A DNA stretch of 42,455 nucleotides from Clostridium sp. CAG:138 (GTDB taxonomy: Bacteria; Bacillota; Clostridia; Christensenellales; CAG-138): assembly GCA_000435055.1 (NCBI GenBank), contig FR879687.1, positions 53,762 through 96,216 on the forward strand, in the 5' to 3' direction. The notes beneath the pieces are model-generated. The model was not told the DNA's origin. It saw nothing but the letters and a program-made list of their open reading frames with translations, and did no database searches. The translations under genes and the position numbers were made by a program. Below are positions 31,856 to 39,281 of this stretch, piece after piece (position 1 is the stretch's first letter; every line of letters begins with the position of its first letter).

Positions 31856-33006
31856 AAAAACAGCATTTGCCGATTGAATGCGCTGAGAACGGAAGAAAAG
31901 CGGGGCGGCAGGTTTTATTAAAGCTGCTTATAATGATTGTCTGTGCCGCAACGGTGTTCGGCTTGTTCGGCGGCTGCGGAGGGAGCGGAGAAAATAATCC
32001 CACGGACGCGCCTACCCCTGCGCAAACGGTTCGGCCGACGACGGCTGCCGTGCCGACGGAAACGCCGATGCCGACGCGTGCACCGCTTGTTTACAGCCCG
32101 GATTATCATAAGACAACGCCGCTGATGACAAAACTTGTCGGCGAACAGGCGATTAAAGCCGCCCGAATGGTCGTAGATGCGTTTCTGAAAGGAGAAACAA
32201 GCGTGAAATTCGGGTTCGACAGCTATGAACCAACGTTTGCAATGAATACGGTTTTTGCCGTCAACAGGATGTGCCCGCTGTTCACCGCATTTGCACTTTG
32301 CAATGATTATCGGGATTTTGATGCTTCAACGGGTGTGTTGAAATGGAAAATAATCAACGTTGAGCCAAACGAACTTGACGAAAAACTGCAAAAATTCGAA
32401 GCAACCGCAATCGACTTCATGTCCGTGCTTCGCGAGGGCGATAACGAAACCGAGCGTGCGCTTTTGCTGTATTCAAGGCTGACCGCATATGCGCAATACG
32501 ACTATGAAGCATCTGAAAACCCGCAGAACCTTACCGAGGACGAATACATCTATCGAACGTCCGCTTATTCCGTTATGTGTGACGGAATGGGCATATGCTA
32601 TTCGTTTGCGGAGGCAATGACCTTCCTTTGCGCGCAGGCGGATATTGACTGCATTGAAGTCAACTGCATCAACGATTCCATTGCACATCAGTGGAACTTG
32701 ATAAAACTGGACGGAGAATACTATTATTGCGATGCAACTTGGGATGTGGGCGGAACTTTCAATTACTTCGGAATGACAACCGATGAACGCGTAAAGGATT
32801 CCGGCGGGATAAAGGCAGAGGATATGCGCTCGCTGTCCGTTTCTCCCGAGGAGCTTCTCGATGGGGTTGTTCCCTCCGATACCCGTTTTGCCGTGCTGCG
32901 CGAACATGTCACTTCAATGCCCGTCACCGTTGAAATAGACAGAGTGAACGACAGGGCGGTTTTTACTGTCGGAAATGAGAGCTACAGCATTTCGTGCGGA
33001 AATTAA
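31852..33006 (+). CDS. transglutaminase-like lipoprotein
   Basis: A 384-residue exported protein. A basic N-terminus and hydrophobic stretch end in the lipobox LFGGC (Cys about residue 42), so it should be lipid-anchored. A Pro/Thr-rich spacer (about 50-80) follows. From about residue 195 it is a transglutaminase-like domain: the cysteine in CDGMGICYSFAEAMTFLC, the histidine in SIAHQWNLIKLDGEYYYCDATWD, and the aspartate at its end form the expected Cys-His-Asp triad. Related proteins act as proteases or peptidases on surface proteins or the cell wall. Its ATG overlaps the previous stop (ATGA) and a terminator follows. Confidence 0.9.
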   Translation: MKKQHLPIECAENGRKAGRQVLLKLLIMIVCAATVFGLFGGCGGSGENNPTDAPTPAQTVRPTTAAVPTETPMPTRAPLVYSPDYHKTTPLMTKLVGEQAIKAARMVVDAFLKGETSVKFGFDSYEPTFAMNTVFAVNRMCPLFTAFALCNDYRDFDASTGVLKWKIINVEPNELDEKLQKFEATAIDFMSVLREGDNETERALLLYSRLTAYAQYDYEASENPQNLTEDEYIYRTSAYSVMCDGMGICYSFAEAMTFLCAQADIDCIEVNCINDSIAHQWNLIKLDGEYYYCDATWDVGGTFNYFGMTTDERVKDSGGIKAEDMRSLSVSPEELLDGVVPSDTRFAVLREHVTSMPVTVEIDRVNDRAVFTVGNESYSISCGN

Positions 33007-33068
33007 ACCGCAATATAAGCACTGTTGAATACGAATGTTGAATACCAATGAAGAAAAATATAAACGGC

Positions 33069-33124
33069 AGCGAACCGAGTCAAGGCCTTCGGCAAATGAA
33101 AGCTTTGGCTCGGTTCGCTTTTTA
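33069..33124 (+). terminator. rho-independent terminator after the transglutaminase-like gene
   Basis: AGCGAACCGAG pairs perfectly with CTCGGTTCGCT, extended inward by TCAAGGC/GCTTTGG, and is followed by TTTTTAA. The loop is long but the T-tract is clear. It lies between two convergent operons. Confidence 0.9.
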
Positions 33125-33151
33125 ACCGCGCATTACCAATCACGCGGCAGT

Positions 33152-34030
33152 CTACCCTTCCCCCCTCGCCTGAAGGATCCTTTTTTCAAGGAAGGCGATG
33201 CAATAATACATCAAAGCGGCAAGTATGCAGAGGATCACTATTGACGTCATAACAAGATCCAATTGAAACACCTGACCGCCGTAAACGATAAGATAGCCGA
33301 GACCGGATTTGGACACGAGGTATTCGCCGACGATGACGCCGACCCAGCTCATTCCAACGCTCAGTTTCAGCGCACCGATAATTGTCGGCACGGAAGCGGG
33401 CAGGATCACTTTCAAAAAGGTCTGCATTTTGTTTGCACCGAGGGTGCGCATAAGGAGCTGCTTTTCGGCAGATATTTCATTGAAACCTGCCAGCACCGTC
33501 ATTATTGTTACGATTGTTGAAATCAGCAGTGCCATCACAATTATCGCTTCCATGCCTGCGCCGACCCAAACGATTATTATCGGACCGAGCGCAATTTTCG
33601 GCAATGCGTTCAACACCACCATATACGGGTCAAGAATGCGGGAGAGAGTTTTGCTCCACCACATCAGCACTGCAATAAGTGTTCCGACCAGTGTTCCCAC
33701 AGTGAACCCGGCGATTGTTTCAAGCATTGTGATGCCGATATGAACAAACAACTCCCCGCTTGCATTCAGGCGGGCGAGCGTTTTTAAAACACGCAGCGGT
33801 GCGGATACAATGAAAGTGTTCACGATGCCGAGATCCCCGAAAAGCTGCCAAAGCCCGATGAATGCAACTAAAATTGCCAGCTGCATTGCAATGATAAAGC
33901 GGTTGTGCCGCTTCAGCCGTCGAAGATAAGCCACATGTTCGTCGGACACTGCGGGCAGCGGCGCCGAAGGTTTTTCCGCTGCATGAGGTTTTAATTTCGA
34001 ACTCTTTATATCTTTCATCGTTCTTTTCAC
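33152..34030 (-). CDS. ABC importer permease, SsuC/TauC type
   Basis: A 292-residue inner-membrane permease of the nitrate/sulfonate/taurine/HMP import family. Six helices follow a 45-residue basic N-terminus. The cytosolic coupling loop with the EAA-like motif is AEKQLLMRTLGANKMQTFLKVILPASVPTIIGALKLSVGMSWVGVIVGEY, typical of the family. Start: GTG at 34030 has AAAGGAG 8 nt upstream, a much better fit than the ATG four codons on. It follows the ATPase gene by 3 bp. The binding protein normally encoded in such operons is absent, so the substrate cannot be named. Confidence 0.9.
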   Translation of the reverse strand: MKRTMKDIKSSKLKPHAAEKPSAPLPAVSDEHVAYLRRLKRHNRFIIAMQLAILVAFIGLWQLFGDLGIVNTFIVSAPLRVLKTLARLNASGELFVHIGITMLETIAGFTVGTLVGTLIAVLMWWSKTLSRILDPYMVVLNALPKIALGPIIIVWVGAGMEAIIVMALLISTIVTIMTVLAGFNEISAEKQLLMRTLGANKMQTFLKVILPASVPTIIGALKLSVGMSWVGVIVGEYLVSKSGLGYLIVYGGQVFQLDLVMTSIVILCILAALMYYCIAFLEKRILQARGEG

Positions 34031-34033
34031 GGT

Positions 34034-34849
34034 TCAAACTCCTTTCTGCGTATTCGCATTTTCCGTCGGCATCAGCTGCTGCCGCTCTCCCGCAAGGCGG
34101 AATTCCGACCAGACAGCGTCATAGTATTCTCTGAAAAGCGGGTTTGACCGCCGTTCAAGCGGCGTGTCGCTGCCCATGTTGATTTCCACCTGTTTGCGGA
34201 TTCGTGCGGGGCGTTCGCTCAGGATTATTACCCTGTCGCTCATGCAGATGGCTTCCGAAATGTCGTGAGTTACAAGCACGGCGGTGTACCCTCCGCGCTT
34301 GATGATTGAATGAACTTCATCCGCGAGCAGAAGCCTTTGCTGATAATCCAATGCGGAAAAAGGTTCGTCCAGCAGCAGCAGCTCCGGCGAAAAAGCAAGC
34401 GTGCGTATAAGTGCGGCTTTCTGCTTCATTCCTCCCGAAAGCTGACGCGGATAATAATCCTTAAACGCTCCCAATCCGTAACGGTCCAGCAGCTCCGCAG
34501 CGTAAGCATGGGTTTCGGCATTCAGCCTTTTTTTGACTTCCAACCCAAGCAGGGCATTCTGTTCGATTGTGCGCCAATCAAAAAGATGATCGCGCTGAAG
34601 CATGTAGCCCGTGCTGTTTGCACGCGGATCGGGCGGTGCGCCGAGAACCTCCGCCTTGCCGGAGCTTGGCTGCAATATGCCCGCAAAAATGGACAGAAGG
34701 CTCGTTTTGCCGCAGCCGGAAGGCCCGACTATCGAAACAAACTCCCCCTTGTGAACGGATAAACTTATACCCCCCACCGCCTCGGTTTCGCCGCGCGGCT
34801 CGTGATATATTAAATGCACATCGTCAAGCTGTGCGATAATGCTGTTCAT
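34034..34849 (-). CDS. ABC importer ATP-binding protein, SsuB/TauB type
   Basis: A 271-residue ATPase that energises the SsuC-like permease. Walker A is GPSGCGKTS, the Q-loop is GYMLQRDHLFDWRTIEQNALLG, the signature is RQLSGGMKQKAALIRTLA, Walker B is LLLLDEPFSALD, and the switch histidine is in LVTHDISEAI. A C-terminal extension of about 40 residues follows the core. The ATG has GGAGGGG about 4-6 nt upstream. No solute-binding protein is encoded upstream (there is only a broken GNAT) or downstream (a terminator). The operon may rely on a binding protein encoded elsewhere. Confidence 0.93.
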   Translation of the reverse strand: MNSIIAQLDDVHLIYHEPRGETEAVGGISLSVHKGEFVSIVGPSGCGKTSLLSIFAGILQPSSGKAEVLGAPPDPRANSTGYMLQRDHLFDWRTIEQNALLGLEVKKRLNAETHAYAAELLDRYGLGAFKDYYPRQLSGGMKQKAALIRTLAFSPELLLLDEPFSALDYQQRLLLADEVHSIIKRGGYTAVLVTHDISEAICMSDRVIILSERPARIRKQVEINMGSDTPLERRSNPLFREYYDAVWSEFRLAGERQQLMPTENANTQKGV

Positions 34850-34972
34850 AATACCCCTCCGGAATCATTAATACAGTCAGCGGCACTCCGAACAACCCTG
34901 AATCGGAGCGGCCTTGAAATTGCGCTGAATAATTCACTTACAGCACCAGTGTATTCAAATGGGGACAAAGCT

Positions 34973-35252
34973 GTGACCGAAATCGGATATGTCAATGCCG
35001 GCTTGAACCGCTGCTTCGGGAAATGTGCGCAGCAAAGGCATGGGAACGCTGCTGAGGAATGCAATTTCCGATGCGGCAAAAGCTTCCGGCGCACGAATGA
35101 GCGTTCTTGAAACACAGTCCTGCAATGAAAATGCAATTGCAGTCTATCGAAAGAACGGATTCGAGATTATCGGATTCGATTTGTATTCCTATCAGAACAC
35201 CGAACCGGAGCGGCACGAAATTCGGATTGAAATGGGAAAAATACAGAAATGA
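34973..35252 (+). pseudogene. GNAT acetyltransferase C-terminal remnant
   Basis: The last 75 codons (from a GTG at 35025) give a clean GNAT C-terminus: KGMGTLL (acetyl-CoA loop), SVLETQSCNENAIAVYRKNGFEIIGFD and LYSYQNTEPERHEIRIEMG. Just upstream, in another frame, VTEIGYVNAGLN looks like the strand that should precede it. The reading frame is therefore broken near 35005, and no N-terminal half or ribosome site is present. A remnant of a gene of about 180 codons. Confidence 0.7.
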
Positions 35253-35309
35253 TGCCGGTTGAGGTTTGTGTTTGAAACAAAATGTTTGTTGAAGGCTTTC
35301 GTTCGGCAG

Positions 35310-35343
35310 GCTGCCGGCGATAAAAAAATTTCCCGCCGGCAGC
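35310..35343. terminator. hairpin between the GNAT remnant and the NlpC gene
   Basis: GCTGCCGGCG pairs perfectly with CGCCGGCAGC across an A-rich 14-nt loop. The T-tract is poor on both strands, so it is a possible rather than certain terminator for these convergent units. Confidence 0.5.
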
Positions 35344-35370
35344 TCGCTTTATAATTTGTCCGCGAAAACC

Positions 35371-36813
35371 TCAGCCTATTCGAATAATCTTTTCAATGGC
35401 TTCGAGCCATGTTTTTCCGTTTGAAAGGCGGACATCAAGCGAACACACTTCAACGGTATAGACATTTTGTGTTGCGGAGGACTGCACGGGGGCGAACTTT
35501 CCCGCTGCGCTCAGGCAGAGCAGGTCATTGCCGTCGGAGCCGTAATAAATCATAACGTGTCCGGGAAAGAAAAGAATGACACCCGCAGGCTGACTCAGGA
35601 TTGTCTCACGCTTCGCTTCCGTCGAAAGGGAAGAAACATCCGCTGCGTATTGCTCCGGGAGCTTGGCAAGGTCGGATGTGTTGCGCGGCAGCATTATGCC
35701 GAAACAGCGGTAGATTTCCATAACAAGCGCGGAACAGTCCCGTGCGTCGAGCATTCCGCCCCAACCGTAAATTTCTCCGCGCGTTTTGTCCGCAAGCCGA
35801 ATCACATTGCTGTATGTAAACGGCAGATATCCGATATGAACATCCCTTGAAATCGGAACAAGAGCTTCAATGAATTTCAGACTCCCGTCCGCCGCGCGGG
35901 AGGGAACGTTCACAATATAGTTATCATATGACATTCTTCCGCGAATGGATTTGACCGTTCCGGGCTTTTCCGCAAGCGAAAGCCGCATTCCCATCGTTAA
36001 TTCAAGCTCCGAAACCAACGGTTCGTACGGATCGCGGCAAAGACGGAAACTGCTGCCCGTTACAACAAGAAAATCGTTTTCGGGCGCAAGCAGAGCTTGC
36101 CATTGTTCAAAGCTGCTGCACAGCGCAACGCTGTCGGAGTTTATCCAACCGACATAAAAATATGCTGCAACGAAAAGAAATTTACCGTCGGCACTTTCAT
36201 GCAGCACGGCGAGAGGCTCGTTTTGCAGAACAACGGATTCCTGAAGAGTGTCACCGAAGCGGTCGTTGGGCTTTGAAGTTACGCGCGGCGCAAACGGAAC
36301 GGAGCGAAGGTCGCTGCGCTGCACACAGAAACCGAAGCGTACATTTGAATTATTCCGAACGGCATCCAATGCACGGTTGTTCAGAATCTCATTCCGCTGC
36401 TGAGCGGAAAGCGGCGTTTGCCCGACATAGCCGTTTGCGGAGGGCAGATTTCCCCGTGCGATAAGAGCCTTCAGCCGTTCGGCTGAAATTCCGTTTTTAA
36501 ACGAAGCAAGGTCAAACAACCCTGCCGATTCGCCCGGGAATTGCAAAAATGCAGCGTTCATTGCGGAAATCTGCTCCGCTGTCAGAACGGTTTCACTGTC
36601 AGTATCATGATTCGGCGCATCCGTAATTGCGGGAGCGGTACACGTCGGGAATTCGGAAACCGCCTCAGTCGGGACGGGTGCCGGCGTGATTTGCGGAGTA
36701 TTTTTCGGCAGGGGAGTTTCCTGCGCACCGCCGCTCGTGCATCCGCAGACAAGGCTGCATACCGCAGCGATAAAAACAATGATTCTGCTGAAAAAAATAT
36801 TCGTTCTGTTCAT
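35371..36813 (-). CDS. SH3-domain NlpC/P60 cell-wall peptidase, lipoprotein
   Basis: A 480-residue exported protein. The N-terminal hydrophobic stretch ends in VCGC, a lipobox, then a Pro/Thr-rich spacer. Two SH3-like segments occupy roughly residues 170-330 (LAVLHESADGKFLFVAAYFYVGWI is typical). The C-terminal third is an NlpC/P60 domain with the catalytic cysteine in ARDCSALVMEIYRCFG, LPRNTSDL after it, and the histidine in LFFPGHVMIYYG. Such enzymes cut D-Glu-diaminopimelate bonds in stem peptides. This SH3-plus-C40 layout is YkfC-like and occurs in many Clostridia. A consensus promoter lies upstream. Confidence 0.93.
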   Translation of the reverse strand: MNRTNIFFSRIIVFIAAVCSLVCGCTSGGAQETPLPKNTPQITPAPVPTEAVSEFPTCTAPAITDAPNHDTDSETVLTAEQISAMNAAFLQFPGESAGLFDLASFKNGISAERLKALIARGNLPSANGYVGQTPLSAQQRNEILNNRALDAVRNNSNVRFGFCVQRSDLRSVPFAPRVTSKPNDRFGDTLQESVVLQNEPLAVLHESADGKFLFVAAYFYVGWINSDSVALCSSFEQWQALLAPENDFLVVTGSSFRLCRDPYEPLVSELELTMGMRLSLAEKPGTVKSIRGRMSYDNYIVNVPSRAADGSLKFIEALVPISRDVHIGYLPFTYSNVIRLADKTRGEIYGWGGMLDARDCSALVMEIYRCFGIMLPRNTSDLAKLPEQYAADVSSLSTEAKRETILSQPAGVILFFPGHVMIYYGSDGNDLLCLSAAGKFAPVQSSATQNVYTVEVCSLDVRLSNGKTWLEAIEKIIRIG

Positions 36814-36872
36814 TTAATTCTCCGTTCCTGTGCAGAGTTTGCTCCGCGCGGTTATTTTTTGCGTGAAAGCAG

Positions 36873-36892
36873 TTGTTGAAGCTTTTCAACAA
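36873..36892. promoter_or_regulatory. palindrome in the leader of the NlpC gene
   Basis: TTGTTGAA-GCTT-TTCAACAA is a perfect 8-4-8 inverted repeat about 20-40 bp downstream of the predicted transcription start. It could be an operator or an RNA hairpin. Confidence 0.5.
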
Positions 36893-36920
36893 AAGCCTCT
36901 GTGCAATCGTAGTTAAGAGA

Positions 36921-36949
36921 ATAATAAATGCGTTTTCCGCTCGTGTCAA
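36921..36949 (-). promoter_or_regulatory. sigma-A promoter for the NlpC/P60 gene
   Basis: Minus strand -35 TTGACA (36944-36949), 17 bp, -10 TATTAT (36921-36926). Confidence 0.85.
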
Positions 36950-37084
36950 GCTTTATCATACACTCACAATCAGCACGTTATGTTATGTTATTATGATAAA
37001 ACAGAGAGGCAGCAAAAAGCATGAAGAAGAGAAACCGTGTGATATGGTTATAATGCCCAAAACATTCACGAAGGAGATCCCTGC

Positions 37085-37132
37085 ATGAAGAATACCACAG
37101 ACGCTCATTCTCATCAACGTGATTTTGTGTGC
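37085..37132 (+). CDS. 15-codon frame with a strong ribosome site, likely a truncated gene
   Basis: GAAGGAG lies 8 nt before an ATG that reads MKNTTDAHSHQRDFVC and stops. A TATAAT occurs about 35 bp before the ATG. The initiation signals are too good for the length, so this is probably the 5' end of a lost gene or a leader peptide. It lies in the 430-bp gap between the divergent NlpC and GT39-like genes, which otherwise holds their promoters and one palindrome. Confidence 0.3.
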
Positions 37133-37186
37133 TGAGTGTAACCAATCATTGGAGCCGGAACAGTTTTTGACTTTTTTGCGGCATAA

Positions 37187-37215
37187 TTGCAGTTGCGGAA
37201 AAATCGTGATATAAT
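37187..37215 (+). promoter_or_regulatory. extended -10 promoter for the GT39-like gene
   Basis: -35 TTGCAG (37187-37192), 17 bp, -10 TGATATAAT (37210-37215 for TATAAT, with the upstream TG). The frame is nominally open from 37187, but that start would lie in the -35 box, so translation must begin further on. Confidence 0.8.
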
Positions 37216-37243
37216 ACACGGGTTGTATTGCGAGGTAGCGGGA

Positions 37244-38872
37244 TTGAATTTCGTTTTTTTCGGCAAAACCGATGAGGGACGCGAACTGCGGAGGCTGTTT
37301 TTGTTCAGCTTTGCCGTGGCTTTTCTTGTCATAACCGTTTGCAGCCGCTCTTCCTTCCTCTATCCCATCAACGATTGGGTGGATTCCCAGTGCTTTTTCA
37401 CGACAGGGCGCGCAATGTTCAACGGTTCGGTGCTTTATCGCGATATTTATGAGCAAAAAGGTCCGCTGCTTTATTTTGTTCACGGGCTTGCGGGGCTTGT
37501 TTCGAAAACGAATTTTATCGGTGTTTATCTGGTTGAAATAATATGTGCGGGGTTTTTCCTGTACTTTGCGGCAAGGTTCATGCGGCTTTGGGTCGGGGAA
37601 AAACAGGTTTATTTTCTTCTTCCCGCTGCCGCTGCGCTCATTTATTCCTGCACGGCATTCAAATACGGCGACAGTGCGGAGGAACTTTGCCTGCCGCTTT
37701 TGATGCACAGCCTTTTTCTTACCGTTCGGGCGGTCAAAGCGGATGTGCCGCTCACTGCCGCACAAAAATTTGCGCTCGGCTGCGCAGGAGGCTGCGTCCT
37801 TTGGATAAAGTTCACAATGCTCGGCTTCTATATCGGGCTTGCGCTGATGTTTTTCATAGATGCGGCACGGCGGCACAGGCTTCACGGTCACGGGATTTTG
37901 CGCGTGGCGGGAAGCTTTTTGACCGCATTTCTCGGCGTTGCCGCGGTCAGTCTGCCGGTGTTTGCGTATTTTGCGTTCAACGGTGCACTTCGGGATTGTT
38001 GGCTGGCATATTTCTACAACAACATATTTGTCTATTCAACGGAAGGTTTTTCAAAGACAGGAATTTTTAAAACTCTTTGGAAGCTGCTTTTTAACATCGG
38101 CAAAGCTTTTGTGACGAATCCGCAGGTTTTGATTTTTGCTCCGCTCGGCATGATTTGGGACAGGCGCAGCCCCGAAAACGCATATATGCTTTCCTGTTTT
38201 CTGTTCACGGCCTTTTTCGTTTATATAGGCGGGCGCGCCTATCCGTATTATGCATTTATTCTGACGGTCTTTTCAATATACGGCTTTGCAATGCTGCCCG
38301 ATGTTTTGAAAAAAATGCGCAAAGTCCGCAAAAAACGCGGTTTATCCGCACAGCGTGAAAAAAAGGTGGCTCTTTCCGATTTTGCAAAAACAAAGCGGGG
38401 GTTCCGCTGCGCCGTTGGGTTCTTCCTTGTGTTCTGCACGGCTTTTGCACTGCTTGCAACTCCTAACAGATATCTGATGTCATATAAAAAAGAAGAGCTC
38501 CCGCAGTATAAATTTGCCGAAAAAATAAAGCAATCCGGGATTGAAAATCCGACATTGCTGAACTACGGCTTTTTGGACGGCGGCTTTTACACCGCAAGCG
38601 GAATCCTGCCGAACTGCAAATTTTTCTGCACGCTGAATATTCCGCTCACGGAGATGAACCGCGAACAGCGCGAGGCGGTGCGGATGGGCAAAGTCGATTT
38701 TGTTGTTACAAGGGATAAAACACTTTCCACATATAACTACCGGCTTATAAGCAAGGAAAAGTTCTACCTTGAAGGAAAGGTTCGGGTGTATTATCTGTAT
38801 GAGCTTATACCGCCGGACGAGCGGCACACTCCGCCGCAGCTTGCACCCGTGCCGACATACGGAAAACCCTGA
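37244..38872 (+). CDS. GT39 (PMT-type) membrane glycosyltransferase
   Basis: A 542-residue membrane protein with about 10-12 helices. The first outer loop reads INDWVDSQCFFTTGRAMFNGSVLYRDIYEQKGPLLYF. This matches the PMT_2/ArnT-like glycosyltransferase family, where the aspartate is catalytic and sugar is moved from a polyprenyl-phosphate donor onto protein or a glycan. A soluble C-terminal part of about 130 residues follows. Start: a TTG at 37244, with GAGGTAGCGGGA before it, is the first good initiation site after the promoter. No other glycan genes are adjacent, so the acceptor is unknown. Confidence 0.87.
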   Translation: MNFVFFGKTDEGRELRRLFLFSFAVAFLVITVCSRSSFLYPINDWVDSQCFFTTGRAMFNGSVLYRDIYEQKGPLLYFVHGLAGLVSKTNFIGVYLVEIICAGFFLYFAARFMRLWVGEKQVYFLLPAAAALIYSCTAFKYGDSAEELCLPLLMHSLFLTVRAVKADVPLTAAQKFALGCAGGCVLWIKFTMLGFYIGLALMFFIDAARRHRLHGHGILRVAGSFLTAFLGVAAVSLPVFAYFAFNGALRDCWLAYFYNNIFVYSTEGFSKTGIFKTLWKLLFNIGKAFVTNPQVLIFAPLGMIWDRRSPENAYMLSCFLFTAFFVYIGGRAYPYYAFILTVFSIYGFAMLPDVLKKMRKVRKKRGLSAQREKKVALSDFAKTKRGFRCAVGFFLVFCTAFALLATPNRYLMSYKKEELPQYKFAEKIKQSGIENPTLLNYGFLDGGFYTASGILPNCKFFCTLNIPLTEMNREQREAVRMGKVDFVVTRDKTLSTYNYRLISKEKFYLEGKVRVYYLYELIPPDERHTPPQLAPVPTYGKP

Positions 38873-38921
38873 GAGAAGAACCCGATTTTATCGCTTCGGT
38901 GAATTTTCTTCGGTCAACTCG

Positions 38922-38950
38922 TTGACAGTCCTTTGCGGACGTGCTATAAT
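38922..38950 (+). promoter_or_regulatory. sigma-A promoter for the SCIFF precursor
   Basis: Perfect -35 TTGACA (38922-38927), 17 bp, perfect -10 TATAAT (38945-38950). It lies about 36 bp before the ATG and is among the strongest promoters in the window. Confidence 0.92.
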
Positions 38951-38986
38951 TACAGTCAGCGACATAAAATTCGGAGGATTTGCGAT

Positions 38987-39133
38987 ATGAAGCACATCAA
39001 CACCATTAAGACCCGCGATCTTTGCGAGAGTGCCAAGAACGGCGGCTGCGGCGAATGCCAGACTTCCTGTCAGTCTGCCTGCAAGACCAGCTGCGGCATT
39101 GCAAACCAGGCTTGCGAAAACAAAGACAAATAA
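38987..39133 (+). CDS. scfA: SCIFF ranthipeptide precursor (six cysteines in forty-five residues)
   Basis: A 48-residue precursor peptide with the invariant SCIFF core GGCGECQTSCQSACKTSC and the leader MKHINTIKTRDL. Radical-SAM maturases of this family put thioether bridges between cysteine sulfur and the gamma carbon of threonine or another residue, giving a ranthipeptide implicated in Clostridial signalling. This copy has cysteines at 13, 21, 24, 28, 32, 36 and 43: the six canonical ones plus an additional one at 13, in the leader. GGAGG lies 8 nt before the ATG. A terminator downstream separates it from the maturase, so the peptide message is probably far more abundant. Confidence 0.96.
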   Translation: MKHINTIKTRDLCESAKNGGCGECQTSCQSACKTSCGIANQACENKDK

Positions 39134-39207
39134 GCTTTACGGGTTAAAAAGCGATGATGCCCGATGTATCGGGAGCGTTGCTTTGTTCAAAGTTTCTTAA
39201 ACCGAGG

Positions 39208-39233
39208 TGCCGCCCTTTCGGGGCGGCATTTTT
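39208..39233 (+). terminator. terminator between SCIFF peptide and maturase
   Basis: TGCCGCCC-TTTC-GGGGCGGCA is an 8-bp GC stem with a short loop followed by TTTTT. It lies between the two genes, allowing only part of the transcripts to reach the maturase. Confidence 0.92.
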
Positions 39234-39281
39234 GACATTACAATAAGCTTGCATAAATGCAGCACTGAAGGTAAGTTTCCT

